In this document: one piece after another, positions 17,498-25,077 of the stretch
Numbering within the stretch: the stretch's first letter is position 1
Layout of the letters: each line of letters starts with the position of its first letter
DNA from: a beta proteobacterium L13
GTDB taxonomy: Bacteria; Pseudomonadota; Gammaproteobacteria; Burkholderiales; Chromobacteriaceae
Assembly (NCBI GenBank): GCA_000335715.1
Contig: AMYZ01000025.1
Coordinates: 1 to 38,795, forward strand
DNA: 38,795 bases
Reading direction: 5' to 3'
The notes under the pieces: generated by a model
What the model was told of the DNA's origin: nothing
Seen by the model: the letters and a program-made list of their open reading frames with translations, nothing else
The model's database searches: none
Position numbers and translations under genes: made by a program

Positions 17498-17509
17498 AAG
17501 GAGACGTGC

Positions 17510-18952
17510 ATGACGGTTGTCGACAAGAAACAACCCACCGATCGTCTGCAGGACAGCCTCACCCAGGTGCAGCGCCTTATCGAGCGCCATCGTCTGGTAG
17601 AGGACCTTGTGCATCGCCAGGACATGCCACGGCATGATCTGGTGGAATCGCTCGTTCACAAGCAAAACCTGGCCGAGCTGGAGCACAAGCTCGAAGCCCT
17701 GCACCCGGCCGATATCGCCTACATTCTGGAAGCCCTGCCACTGGAAGACCGCCTGCTGGTGTGGAATCTGGTGCATAGCGACGACGAAGGCGACATCTTG
17801 CTGGAGGTGTCCGACGCCGTCCGCGAATCGCTGATCGAGTCGATGGAGCAGCACGAGCTGGTGGCTGCTGCCGAGCAGCTGGACGCCGACGAGCTGGCCG
17901 ACCTGGCCGCCGACTTGCCGCGCCAGGTGGTGTACGAGGTGATGGGCGGCCTGGACGAAGAAGAACGCCAGCAGCTGCAGTCGGTGCTGTCGTACGAAGA
18001 GCACCAGGTGGGTGCGCTGATGGACTTCGAGCTGGTGAAGATCCGCGCCGATGTCAGCTGCGAGGTGGTGTTGCGCTATCTGCGCCGCTTCGACGAGCTG
18101 CCTAGCCAGACCGACAAGATTTTTGTGACCGACGAGGCCGGCGTGCTCAAGGGGGTGCTGCCGGTGCGCAAGCTGTTGGTGTCCGACACCGATGCGCTGG
18201 TCGAAGACGTGATGGCCACCGAGGTAGTGAGCTTCCGCCCGGAAGAAGACGCTGCCGACGCCGCACTGGCTTTCGAGCGCTATGACCTGGTCACGGCGCC
18301 GGTTCTGGACGAGCATGGTGTACTGATTGGCCGCCTGACGGTAGACGAGATGGTGGATCTGATCCGTGAGGAATCGGAAACCGAAGCGTTGAACCTGGCC
18401 GGCCTGAAAGAAGAGGAAGACCTGTTTGCCCCGGTGATCGACTCGGTGAAAAACCGCTGGGCCTGGCTGGCCATCAACCTGTGTACCGCCTTTGTGGCCA
18501 GCCGTGTCATTGGTGCCTTTGAGGGCAGTATCGAGAAGCTGGTGGCCTTGGCCGCACTGATGCCGATTGTGGCGGGGATTGGCGGTAACTCCGGTAACCA
18601 GACCATCACCATGATCGTGCGCGCACTGGCCATGGGTCAGCTGCAGCCGGGGCAGGCCAACCGCCTGTGGCGCAAAGAGCTGGGTGTGTCGGTGATTAAC
18701 GGTGTGGTATGGGGCGGTGCACTGGGCGTGCTGGCCTGGATGCTGTACGGCAACTTTGCGCTGGGCCTGGTGATGTTGGCCGCCACCACGCTGAACCTGA
18801 TGCTGGCCGCCTCCATGGGGGTGCTGATTCCCACCATGATGGAACGTTTCGGCAAAGACCCGGCAGTGGGCAGCAGTGTGCTGATTACCGCGTGTACCGA
18901 CTCGGGCGGTTTTTTCATTTTCCTCGGCCTCGCCAGCCTGTTCTTGCTGTAA
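17510..18952 (+). CDS. mgtE: MgtE-family magnesium transporter
   Basis: A 480-residue Mg2+ channel/transporter of the inner membrane. The N-terminal superhelical MgtE_N domain (to about residue 165) contains the repeated LHPADIAYILEALPLEDR pattern and is very acidic. A CBS pair follows (about 170-295: IFVTDEAGVLKGVLPVRKLL and YDLVTAPVLDEHGVLIGRLTVDEMVDLI), where Mg2+ binds to close the pore. The membrane domain (about 315-480, five helices) has the signature MPIVAGIGGNSGNQTITMIVRALA. ATG 17510 follows AAGGAGACGTGC; an upstream in-frame ATG at 17471 would add 13 poorly conserved residues and run through the hairpin region. It lies 3 nt before prmC. Confidence 0.96.
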   Translation: MTVVDKKQPTDRLQDSLTQVQRLIERHRLVEDLVHRQDMPRHDLVESLVHKQNLAELEHKLEALHPADIAYILEALPLEDRLLVWNLVHSDDEGDILLEVSDAVRESLIESMEQHELVAAAEQLDADELADLAADLPRQVVYEVMGGLDEEERQQLQSVLSYEEHQVGALMDFELVKIRADVSCEVVLRYLRRFDELPSQTDKIFVTDEAGVLKGVLPVRKLLVSDTDALVEDVMATEVVSFRPEEDAADAALAFERYDLVTAPVLDEHGVLIGRLTVDEMVDLIREESETEALNLAGLKEEEDLFAPVIDSVKNRWAWLAINLCTAFVASRVIGAFEGSIEKLVALAALMPIVAGIGGNSGNQTITMIVRALAMGQLQPGQANRLWRKELGVSVINGVVWGGALGVLAWMLYGNFALGLVMLAATTLNLMLAASMGVLIPTMMERFGKDPAVGSSVLITACTDSGGFFIFLGLASLFLL

Positions 18953-18955
18953 ACC

Positions 18956-19771
18956 ATGCCTACGCTAAACGAAGCATTACGCCATTTCGACTTGCCACGT
19001 CTGGAGGCCCGCCTGCTGCTGGCGCATGTCAGCGGCCTGAGCCACAGCGCCATGGTCTCCGCCGGCCCCGATCCGCTGCCGGATGAACAGTGGCAAGCCT
19101 TCTGCCAGCTGGCCCAGCGCCGTCTGGCCGGCGAGCCGGTGGCCTACCTGCTGGGCGAGCGCGAGTTTTATGGCCGCCGCTTTGCCGTGAGCTCGGCGGT
19201 ACTGATACCGCGACCGGAAACCGAGCACCTGGTAGAGGCCGCGCTGGACAAGGTTGGCCGCAAGGCTGCCGCCCGCGTGGTAGACCTGGGTACCGGCAGC
19301 GGCGCCATTGCGGTGACGCTGGCGCGGGAAGCACCGGCCTGGCAGGTGGCGGCGGTTGATCTGTCGCCAGACGCATTGGCCATGGCGCGCAGTAATGCCG
19401 AGGCGCTGGGGGCGAGCGTGGCGTTTTACCATGGCAGCTGGTTCGCCCCGCTGCCTGTGGCTGCGCAGTACGAGCTGATTGTCAGCAACCCACCGTATAT
19501 CGATGCCGCAGATCACCATTTGAGCGAAGGCGACGTACGCTTTGAGCCACGCATGGCGCTGACCGACGGTAACGATGGTCTGGATTGCCTGCGCGCTATC
19601 GCCGCAGGGGCGCCGGCAAGGTTGGCCGCAGGCGGCTGGCTGATGGTGGAGCACGGTTACGACCAGGGCCCGGCGTGCCGCCAGCTGTTCGAGCAAGCCG
19701 GCTTGCAGCAAGTACACACGCTGCCAGACCTGGCTGGTCTGGACCGTATCACGCTGGGGTGCAAACCATGA
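18956..19771 (+). CDS. prmC: peptide chain release factor N5-glutamine methyltransferase
   Basis: PrmC (HemK) methylates the Gln of the GGQ motif in release factors RF1 and RF2, using SAM. 271 residues. It has an N-terminal helical domain (to about 80), the linker FAVSSAVLIPRPETEHLVE with the PRPETE signature, SAM motif I VVDLGTGSGAIAVTLA, AVDLSPDAL, and the catalytic NPPY at residues 178-181 (IVSNPPYID). Starts three bases after the mgtE stop. No prfA is adjacent, unlike many genomes. The stop overlaps the PAP2 gene (ATGA). It carries two copies of the dispersed 10-mer, read in two different frames (Val-Gly-Arg at 19253, Leu-Ala-Ala at 19621). Confidence 0.96.
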   Translation: MPTLNEALRHFDLPRLEARLLLAHVSGLSHSAMVSAGPDPLPDEQWQAFCQLAQRRLAGEPVAYLLGEREFYGRRFAVSSAVLIPRPETEHLVEAALDKVGRKAAARVVDLGTGSGAIAVTLAREAPAWQVAAVDLSPDALAMARSNAEALGASVAFYHGSWFAPLPVAAQYELIVSNPPYIDAADHHLSEGDVRFEPRMALTDGNDGLDCLRAIAAGAPARLAAGGWLMVEHGYDQGPACRQLFEQAGLQQVHTLPDLAGLDRITLGCKP

Positions 19772-20493
19772 GCAGGGTCATGGCCGTGGTGCTTGGCATA
19801 TTGGCGCTGCTGGTGTGGCTTGCCGGGGTGAATCAGCCATTGTTCATTACCCTGCATCACGCTCTGGCCGTGGTGCCGGGTGTGGTGTGGCGGCTGCTGA
19901 GCATGGCGGGCGAGTGGATGCTGGTGATCGGCGTGCTGCTACTGTTGGCCGCAAGGCAGCCTGCCGTGTTGCCGCGCATGCTGGTGCTGGGCTCGGCGGG
20001 CGTGTTGGCCAGTATCGCCTTGAAAGCCGGTTTTGATGTGCTGCGCCCGCCGCTGGTATTGCCCGCGGGCACGGTTAACTTGCTGGATGTGTTGCCGGGT
20101 AATCGCTCGTTTCCTTCCGGGCACGCGGTTGCCGTGGCGGCGCTGGCGGGTGTGCTGATGCCACGCCGCTCGCTAGCTGCGCAGCTGGGCCTGGTTTTGC
20201 TGGCGGTGCTGGTATGCCTGTCGCGCCTCGCGATAGGCGTGCACTGGCCGCTGGATGTGCTGGCCGGGGCTGCTTGCGGTTTTGTTCTGGCTCATTTGGC
20301 CGGGCGGGTGCGCAAAAGTAGCTGGCCTGCGGCCTTGCTGCTGCAGGCAGTAAAAGCGCTGGCACTGGTGCTGCTGGCAGTGACGGTGTGGAAGCTGGGG
20401 CAGGGCAGGCCGAACGAGGCGTATGTGTTGTATAACCTGATTACGCTGGCACTGTGCGCGGTGGTGTTGCGCGGGAAAATGCCCACTGTTTGA
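19768..20493 (+). CDS. PAP2-family membrane phosphatase
   Basis: A 241-residue integral membrane protein with about six hydrophobic segments and the three PAP2 catalytic motifs: KAGFDVLRPP (K-x6-RP), PSGHA, and SRLAIGVHWPLDV (SR-x5-H-x3-D). All catalytic residues are present. Members dephosphorylate lipid phosphates such as phosphatidic acid, undecaprenyl pyrophosphate or lipid A; the exact substrate is not evident. The start overlaps the prmC stop by four bases. It is followed by a strong terminator and holds one copy of the dispersed 10-mer (19944). Confidence 0.88.
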   Translation: MSRVMAVVLGILALLVWLAGVNQPLFITLHHALAVVPGVVWRLLSMAGEWMLVIGVLLLLAARQPAVLPRMLVLGSAGVLASIALKAGFDVLRPPLVLPAGTVNLLDVLPGNRSFPSGHAVAVAALAGVLMPRRSLAAQLGLVLLAVLVCLSRLAIGVHWPLDVLAGAACGFVLAHLAGRVRKSSWPAALLLQAVKALALVLLAVTVWKLGQGRPNEAYVLYNLITLALCAVVLRGKMPTV

Positions 20494-20509
20494 AAATGGC
20501 GGGGCGCAA

Positions 20510-20533
20510 AAAACGGGGCATGCGCCCCGTTTT
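20510..20533. terminator. bidirectional terminator between PAP2 gene and slyD
   Basis: AAAACGGGGC and GCCCCGTTTT are perfect arms around ATGC, with A and T runs at both ends, between converging genes. Confidence 0.88.
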
Positions 20534-20557
20534 GTCATCAGTGTGCCTGTGGAAGGC

Positions 20558-21037
20558 TTAGTGATGGTGACCGTGCTCGCCGTGGGCGTGGCCGTGGGTG
20601 ATTTCGTCCGGGGTAGCCGGGCGTACTTCTGCCACGGTAGCCTGGAAGCGGATGGTCAGGCCAGCCAGTGGGTGGTTGCCGTCCAGAACGGCTTTGCCGT
20701 CGGCTACGTCGGTGACGCGGAACAGGATAACATCGCCGGTTTCCGGGTCGTCTGCTTCGAACATCATGCCGACTTCAACTTCTTCCGGCAGAACGTCCAG
20801 CGGCTCTACGCGCACCAGCTCTTCTTCCGGCTCGCCAAAGGCGTCGTCCGGGGTCAGGGTTACAGTGATGGACTCGCCCACAGCCTTGCCGTGCAGTGCT
20901 TCTTCCACCAGCGGGAAAATGCCGTCGTAGCCGCCATGCAGGTAAGCAATTGGCTCTTCAGTTTTGTCGAGCAGGGTGTTGTCGGCGTCGTACATTTCGT
21001 AGTGAATGGTTACGACCGAGTTTTTAACGATTTGCAT
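20558..21037 (-). CDS. slyD: FKBP-type peptidyl-prolyl isomerase SlyD
   Basis: 159 residues. The FKBP core (VVTIHYEMYDADNTLLDKTEEP, then YLHGGYDGIFPLVEEALHGK) is interrupted by the insert-in-flap chaperone domain (about residues 70-125, DDAFGEPEEELVRVEPLDVLPEEVEVGMMF), as in SlyD. The C-terminal tail is His-rich (THGHAHGEHGHHH) and should bind nickel or other metals; in E. coli this links SlyD to hydrogenase maturation. ATG 21037 gives the family start; the frame stays open upstream but is not homologous-looking. Divergent from the roxA-like gene. Confidence 0.93.
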   Translation of the reverse strand: MQIVKNSVVTIHYEMYDADNTLLDKTEEPIAYLHGGYDGIFPLVEEALHGKAVGESITVTLTPDDAFGEPEEELVRVEPLDVLPEEVEVGMMFEADDPETGDVILFRVTDVADGKAVLDGNHPLAGLTIRFQATVAEVRPATPDEITHGHAHGEHGHHH

Positions 21038-21177
21038 GAGGCGGTACCGTCGTAGAGAAAAGAAAGGGAATCTTGATGCATCGCAGGCCGGCAAGCCTTG
21101 GGCTGCAGCAAAATCCGGCGCGAAACAGATATCCCCGTATTGTAAACCATTGCCTGAATGCGTAACGAGAATCTGCC

Positions 21178-22299
21178 ATGAAACCAATCGAACTTCTGGG
21201 CGGCATGACCGCCGAGACCTTTTTAAAAGAGTACTGGCATAAAAAGCCTTTGCTCATCCGCGGCGCGCTGAAAGATGTCGGCGAGCATGTGGATTACGCC
21301 TGGCTGGCCAAGCTGGCTGCCGATGAAGACGTGGAATCGCGCCTGATCGAGTACAAGCAGGGTAAATGGCATCTGGAGCGTGGCCCGTTCCGCGCCGGCC
21401 GCTTGCGCCGCCTGCCGGAAACCGACTGGACGATCCTGGTACAGAACGTCAATCACCACTTGCCCCATATTGCCGACATTTTGTGGCGTTTCGATTTCAT
21501 GCCCTATGCGCGGCTGGATGACCTGATGATCAGCTACGCGCCACCCGGTGGTACGGTTGGCCCGCACTTCGATTCTTATGACGTGTTCTTGCTGCAGGTG
21601 GGCGGGCGCAAGCGTTGGCAGATTTCGTCGCAAAAAGACGAATCGTTTATTGAAGACGCGCCCATCAAAGTATTGAAAGACTTCCAGGTAGAAGAGGAAT
21701 TCATCCTGGAACACGGCGATATGCTGTACCTGCCACCCAAATGCGCACACTACGGTGTGGCACTGGAGCCCGGCATGACGTACTCCATCGGTTTCCGTGC
21801 CCCCTCGGCACAAGAAATTGCCACCGAGTTCCTGGTGTACCTGCAAGACCGCGTTTGCGTGCAAGGCCGTTATGCGGACCCGGACCTGCAGCAGCAGGCC
21901 GAGCCGGCACAGATTAGCGATGCCATGGTAGAGCAGGTCAGCCAGATGCTGCAGCAGATCAGCTGGGATAAAAATGTGGTGGCCGACTTTCTGGGGCATT
22001 ACCTCACCGAACCCAAGCCGCACGTGTTTTATGAGGGGGCCGAGGACGAGCTGGATGAGGATGCCTTTGCCGAACAGGCCAAGGCGCATGGCATTGTTCT
22101 GGATTTGAAAAGCCAGATTCTTTATGTCAACAACATGCTGTACTGCAACGGACAGCTGTTGGAATGCGAACCTGCCCAGCTGGCTGCATGGCAGAAGCTG
22201 GCCAATGCCCGCGAACTGGCGCCTGCCGGATTGTCGGACAGTATGATGCCTTTGTTGTTCGAGGGTTATCTGTCCGGTTGGTGGCATATCGCGGCCTAG
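21178..22299 (+). CDS. roxA: JmjC/cupin ribosomal protein oxygenase (RoxA/YcfD type)
   Basis: A 373-residue 2-oxoglutarate/Fe(II) oxygenase. The E. coli homologue hydroxylates an Arg of ribosomal protein L16. The iron triad is visible: His130 and Asp132 in PHFDSYDVF, and His191 in PPKCAHYGVAL. The N-terminal FLKEYWHKKPLLIRGA and DDLMISYAPPGGTVGPH are typical, and the C-terminal winged-helix-like extension (from about 210) matches the bacterial ribosomal oxygenase layout. The assignment to the L16 enzyme rests on overall pattern and length. No terminator is obvious right after the stop. Confidence 0.88.
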   Translation: MKPIELLGGMTAETFLKEYWHKKPLLIRGALKDVGEHVDYAWLAKLAADEDVESRLIEYKQGKWHLERGPFRAGRLRRLPETDWTILVQNVNHHLPHIADILWRFDFMPYARLDDLMISYAPPGGTVGPHFDSYDVFLLQVGGRKRWQISSQKDESFIEDAPIKVLKDFQVEEEFILEHGDMLYLPPKCAHYGVALEPGMTYSIGFRAPSAQEIATEFLVYLQDRVCVQGRYADPDLQQQAEPAQISDAMVEQVSQMLQQISWDKNVVADFLGHYLTEPKPHVFYEGAEDELDEDAFAEQAKAHGIVLDLKSQILYVNNMLYCNGQLLECEPAQLAAWQKLANARELAPAGLSDSMMPLLFEGYLSGWWHIAA

Positions 22300-22579
22300 C
22301 GTCATCCTGCCGTAGCATGAGTGGGGCAAGATAAGTGATCGTAAACGAAGATTTTTTATCGAATGCACGAGGTTTGGGGGTGGGGAAATGTTGCGATGCA
22401 GCATCGACAAAGCAAATATCCGCAATAAATTAGCGTTTACCCCCTTCCCAACAATTTTATTCGTGCTAGAATTTGCGCACTGACAGTATCTACACTGCTT
22501 TCTCTGTCTGGAATTTTTTTGAGAGAGAGTAGTGAACCAGACGTCTTGTTCAACACTTACTTTCAAAGGTAATACACAA
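22300..22579. other. AT-rich leader region of the small lipoprotein gene
   Basis: About 280 bases of lower GC. It contains an extended -10-like element TGC-TAGAAT at 22464-22472, suggesting a leader of about 100 nt for the lipoprotein gene. No other gene or convincing structure was recognised. Confidence 0.45.
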
Positions 22580-22735
22580 ATGAAACAGTCGCTCATCGTT
22601 GCTGCCCTGCTGGCCGTTGCTCTGTCCGCTTGCGGTAAAAAAGAAGAAGCTCCAGTTGAAGCTTCCGCTCCTGCTGCTGACGCTTCCGCTCCGGCTGCTG
22701 ACGCTTCCGCTCCGGCTGCTTCCGCTGCTCAGTAA
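22580..22735 (+). CDS. small Ala/Pro-repeat lipoprotein
   Basis: A 51-residue lipoprotein: signal peptide MKQSLIVAALLAVALSAC with lipobox Leu-Ser-Ala-Cys (Cys18), then GKKEEAPVEA and three units of ASAPAAD/ASAPAAS. The DNA units are near-identical 21-mers (22667 onward), so copy number may vary between strains. The mature part is only about 34 residues, too short for a folded domain; a structural or surface-spacer role is possible but unknown. AAAGGTAA precedes the ATG. An in-frame upstream ATG (22532) is unlikely because it would bury the signal peptide. A terminator follows. Confidence 0.8.
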   Translation: MKQSLIVAALLAVALSACGKKEEAPVEASAPAADASAPAADASAPAASAAQ

Positions 22736-22757
22736 TCACGTTTTACGTGCTTACATG

Positions 22758-22781
22758 AAAACCGGCCCTCGGGCCGGTTTT
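22758..22781 (+). terminator. terminator of the lipoprotein gene
   Basis: AAAACCGGCCC and GGGCCGGTTTT form perfect 11-bp arms with a two-base spacer, followed by further T residues. Confidence 0.9.
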
Positions 22782-22912
22782 TTCTTGCCTGCCGTTTCTG
22801 TTGCACCTGCTTTTCTTGCCCTTGTCGGGCCTCCGTGCTGACCATGTTCTTGGTCACTGCCATGTTGTTGATTGTTTCTGGCAAAATCATTCCATGCCCA
22901 TTTATTCTGAAG

Positions 22913-22976
22913 CGGCTTTGCGGCTTTGCGGCTTTGCGGCTTTGCGGCTTTGCGGCTTTGCGGCTTTGCGGCTTTG
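22913..22976 (+). repeat. octanucleotide tandem repeat (CGGCTTTG) x8
   Basis: Eight perfect copies of CGGCTTTG lie between the lipoprotein and DedA genes. The unit is not a multiple of three and has no stop codon in any frame on the plus strand, so each slip would shift the frame of any ORF through it. A short ORF at 22835-23020 starting MLTMFLVTAMLLIVSGKII runs through the repeat. Confidence 0.95.
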
Positions 22977-23027
22977 CGTGTCAGCTGCCCGCTTGTTTAC
23001 CAGGCTGCTTAGGGTGGTGATGTTGGT

Positions 23028-23058
23028 CACCGGCCGGTTGCCGGTGCTGTGATATGAT
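23028..23058 (+). promoter_or_regulatory. hairpin and extended -10 element upstream of dedA-type gene
   Basis: CACCGG (23028-23033) and CCGGTG (23041-23046) form a small hairpin, followed by TGA-TATGAT at 23050-23058, which fits an extended -10 promoter. No good -35 is seen. The start would leave a leader of about 70 nt. Confidence 0.4.
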
Positions 23059-23134
23059 GATCGCCGTTTTGAACCGCTGCGCCGGGTGCCGGTCGAAGTG
23101 GCTCATTTAATCTTTTCCAGCACCTCAGGCAGAC

Positions 23135-23755
23135 ATGGATATCCTGCAACTCCTTCTCGACTTCTTTACCGGGTATGGCTACTTCGCCGTATTCATCGTG
23201 CTGTTAGTCTGTGGTTTTGGCGTCCCCATTCCTGAGGACATTACGCTAGTCGCCGGTGGCATCATTTCCGGCCTGGGCTATACCAATGTTCACTGGATGT
23301 TTGCTGTGGGTATGGCAGGCGTGCTGGCGGGGGATGGCATCATGTTTGCCGCGGGCCGTCTCTATGGCGAGCGTGTGCTGCGTTTCCGCCCTGTGGCCAA
23401 GATCATGACGCCCGAACGCTTTGCTGCTACCCAGGAAAAGTTTGCCCGCTATGGCAACTGGGTGTTGTTCGTTGCCCGCTTCCTGCCAGGCCTGCGTTCG
23501 CCCATCTTCCTTACGGCCGGCCTGACCCGGCGTATTCCTTACTGGCGCTTTCTGATGATGGATGGTTTTGCTGCGCTGATCTCGGTGCCGGTGTGGGTGT
23601 ATCTGGGTTATTTCGGTGCGCGTAACCGCGAGTGGCTGATGCATATGGTGCATCGTGGCCAGGCTGGTATCCTGATTACGCTGGCGGTAGCCGGGCTGGT
23701 ATTGGGTGTGTATTTCTGGCGTAAAAAGCGCCAGGCGGCGAATGCCGACGCTTAA
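23135..23755 (+). CDS. DedA-family inner-membrane protein
   Basis: 206 residues with several membrane segments and the DedA/VTT core: GFGVPIPEDITLVAGG with the conserved Glu-Asp, and the ARFLPGLRSPIFLTAGL segment (F-x-R-F-x-PG-x-R). DedA proteins are thought to flip or scramble lipids such as undecaprenyl phosphate or phosphatidylethanolamine and affect proton-motive force and drug resistance. The specific role is not known here. The basic C-terminal tail follows the last helix. The ribosome-binding site is weak (CAGGCAGAC). The dispersed 10-mer (23757) begins two bases after the stop. Confidence 0.9.
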   Translation: MDILQLLLDFFTGYGYFAVFIVLLVCGFGVPIPEDITLVAGGIISGLGYTNVHWMFAVGMAGVLAGDGIMFAAGRLYGERVLRFRPVAKIMTPERFAATQEKFARYGNWVLFVARFLPGLRSPIFLTAGLTRRIPYWRFLMMDGFAALISVPVWVYLGYFGARNREWLMHMVHRGQAGILITLAVAGLVLGVYFWRKKRQAANADA

Positions 23756-23756
23756 G

Positions 23757-23766
23757 GTTGGCCGCA
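23757..23766 (+). repeat. intergenic copy of the dispersed 10-mer
   Basis: GTTGGCCGCA (in AAGGTTGGCCGCA) lies between the DedA-family stop and the terminator hairpin six bases later, the same placement as the copy after metR. Confidence 0.8.
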
Positions 23767-23771
23767 TGAAT

Positions 23772-23808
23772 GAAAAACGCCCCGGGCTAAGGCTGCGGGG
23801 CGTTTTTC
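23772..23808. terminator. bidirectional terminator
   Basis: GAAAAACGCCCCG (23772-23784) and CGGGGCGTTTTTC (23796-23808) are perfect 13-bp arms between the converging DedA and FKBP genes. Confidence 0.9.
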
Positions 23809-23821
23809 ATGGCAGGCCGGC

Positions 23822-24148
23822 TTAGCCTACCTGTAGCAGCTCGACTTCGAATACCAGGGTGGCGTTTGGCGGAATAACGCCGCCAGCGCCGCGCGCGCCA
23901 TAGCCCAGCTCGGACGGAATGGTCAGCTTGCGTTTGCCGCCCACTTTCATGCCCAGTACACCCTGATCCCAACCTTTGATCACGTAGCCTTCGCCCAGCG
24001 GGAAGCTGAACGGCTGGAAACGGTCTTTGCTGGAGTCGAATTTGGTGCCGTCAGTCAGCCAGCCAGTGTAGTGCACGGTGACTTCTTCGCCTGCGACTGC
24101 TTCTTTACCTTCGCCTGTCACCAGATCTTCGATGATCAGTTCTGCCAT
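23822..24148 (-). CDS. FKBP-type peptidyl-prolyl cis-trans isomerase
   Basis: A minimal 108-residue FK506-binding protein. Active-site and pocket residues are in order: [50 protein letters not shown], the flap [19 protein letters not shown] and FEVELL. No signal peptide, so cytoplasmic, like the short FKBP of Neisseria. ATG 24148 (MAELIIEDL) fits the family; the upstream in-frame start at 24199 would add 17 residues without support. A general folding catalyst. Confidence 0.92.
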   Translation of the reverse strand: MAELIIEDLVTGEGKEAVAGEEVTVHYTGWLTDGTKFDSSKDRFQPFSFPLGEGYVIKGWDQGVLGMKVGGKRKLTIPSELGYGARGAGGVIPPNATLVFEVELLQVG

Positions 24149-24293
24149 TGTGATGCCCTTCGTTACCGCATTGATCAGGGTGCGTATTCTATCAGCCATG
24201 GTGCGGGCTGTGGGCGACTGCTTTTGTATATGCCAATCAGTATCTTATAAAAAAGTATTGGTTAACTGACAGAAGCACTAAAGGGGTGGGACG

Positions 24294-25070
24294 ATGACGC
24301 TACTTTGTCTGGCTACGCAGCAGCATATCGTGGTGCAGCGCCAGGGCCTGGCCGCCCCTTTGCGCTGGCTGAAACTGGGGTGGCGTGATTTGCAGCGCAC
24401 GCCGGCCGATGCCTTGTTATACGGTGCGGTGTATGTGCTGATGGCTTATGGTCTGGCGTATCTGCTGCAGTATTTCCCGGAGATGGCGCTGGCACTGGGC
24501 TGGGTATGCTGGCTACTGGGGCCGTTTCTGGCCGCTGGACTTTACGATATCGCCAGGCAGCAGCAGGCTTTTAATGGTGGCCGGGTGATGCTACTGCATA
24601 GCGCGCTGGCCTGGCGTGCCAACCCGGGGGCTTTGGCGCTGTATGGTTGTGTGATGGCCTTGCTGTCGTGCGCCTGGGGTGCCAGCTCGATGCTGTTGTT
24701 TGCCTTGTTCGACCAGGGCCGGCTGCCCCGGCTGGAGGCCCTGCTGCCGGGCTTGCTGCAGGGCGATAACCTGCTGCTGCTATTGAGCTGGGTGGGCATG
24801 TCGCTGCTATTTGTGCTGTTAGTGCTGGCGCTGAGCATTTGCACCTGCGCCATGTTGCTGGACAAGGAAATAGACGTAGTCACGGCGATGCAAGCCAGCC
24901 TGCAAGTAGTTGGCCGCAATGGGGTGACGATGGTGGTGTGGGCCGCTATGATCGTGGCACTTGTTGCGATAGGCTTGGCCAGCCAGTTTGTCGGGCTGCT
25001 GCTGGTGGCTCCGCTGCTGGGCTTGTCGAGCTGGCATGCTTATCGCGCCCTTATTTCCTACGAATGCTGA
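24294..25070 (+). CDS. DUF2189-type integral membrane protein
   Basis: 258 residues with about six hydrophobic segments. The N-terminal pattern APLRWLKLGWRDLQRTPADALLYGAVYVL and PFLAAGLYDIARQQQ is typical of the DUF2189 family (COG5473) of proteobacterial membrane proteins of unknown function. No catalytic motif is visible. GTGGGACG precedes the ATG. Only 7 nt separate it from the dehydrogenase gene, so the two are likely co-transcribed. One copy of the dispersed 10-mer (24909), read as Val-Gly-Arg. Confidence 0.75.
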   Translation: MTLLCLATQQHIVVQRQGLAAPLRWLKLGWRDLQRTPADALLYGAVYVLMAYGLAYLLQYFPEMALALGWVCWLLGPFLAAGLYDIARQQQAFNGGRVMLLHSALAWRANPGALALYGCVMALLSCAWGASSMLLFALFDQGRLPRLEALLPGLLQGDNLLLLLSWVGMSLLFVLLVLALSICTCAMLLDKEIDVVTAMQASLQVVGRNGVTMVVWAAMIVALVAIGLASQFVGLLLVAPLLGLSSWHAYRALISYEC

Positions 25071-25077
25071 ACCCGCC

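Noticed and set aside
17363-17509. Known Mg2+ riboswitch (M-box) upstream of mgtE
   Set aside because: The conserved M-box core could not be recognised; the leader ORF and hairpins are reported instead as a distinct candidate.
21223-22596. 457-codon open frame antisense to the roxA-like gene
   Set aside because: The sense gene has complete catalytic motifs; the antisense frame has none.
22913-22976. CRISPR-like array
   Set aside because: The units are 8 bp with no spacers, so it is a simple tandem repeat.
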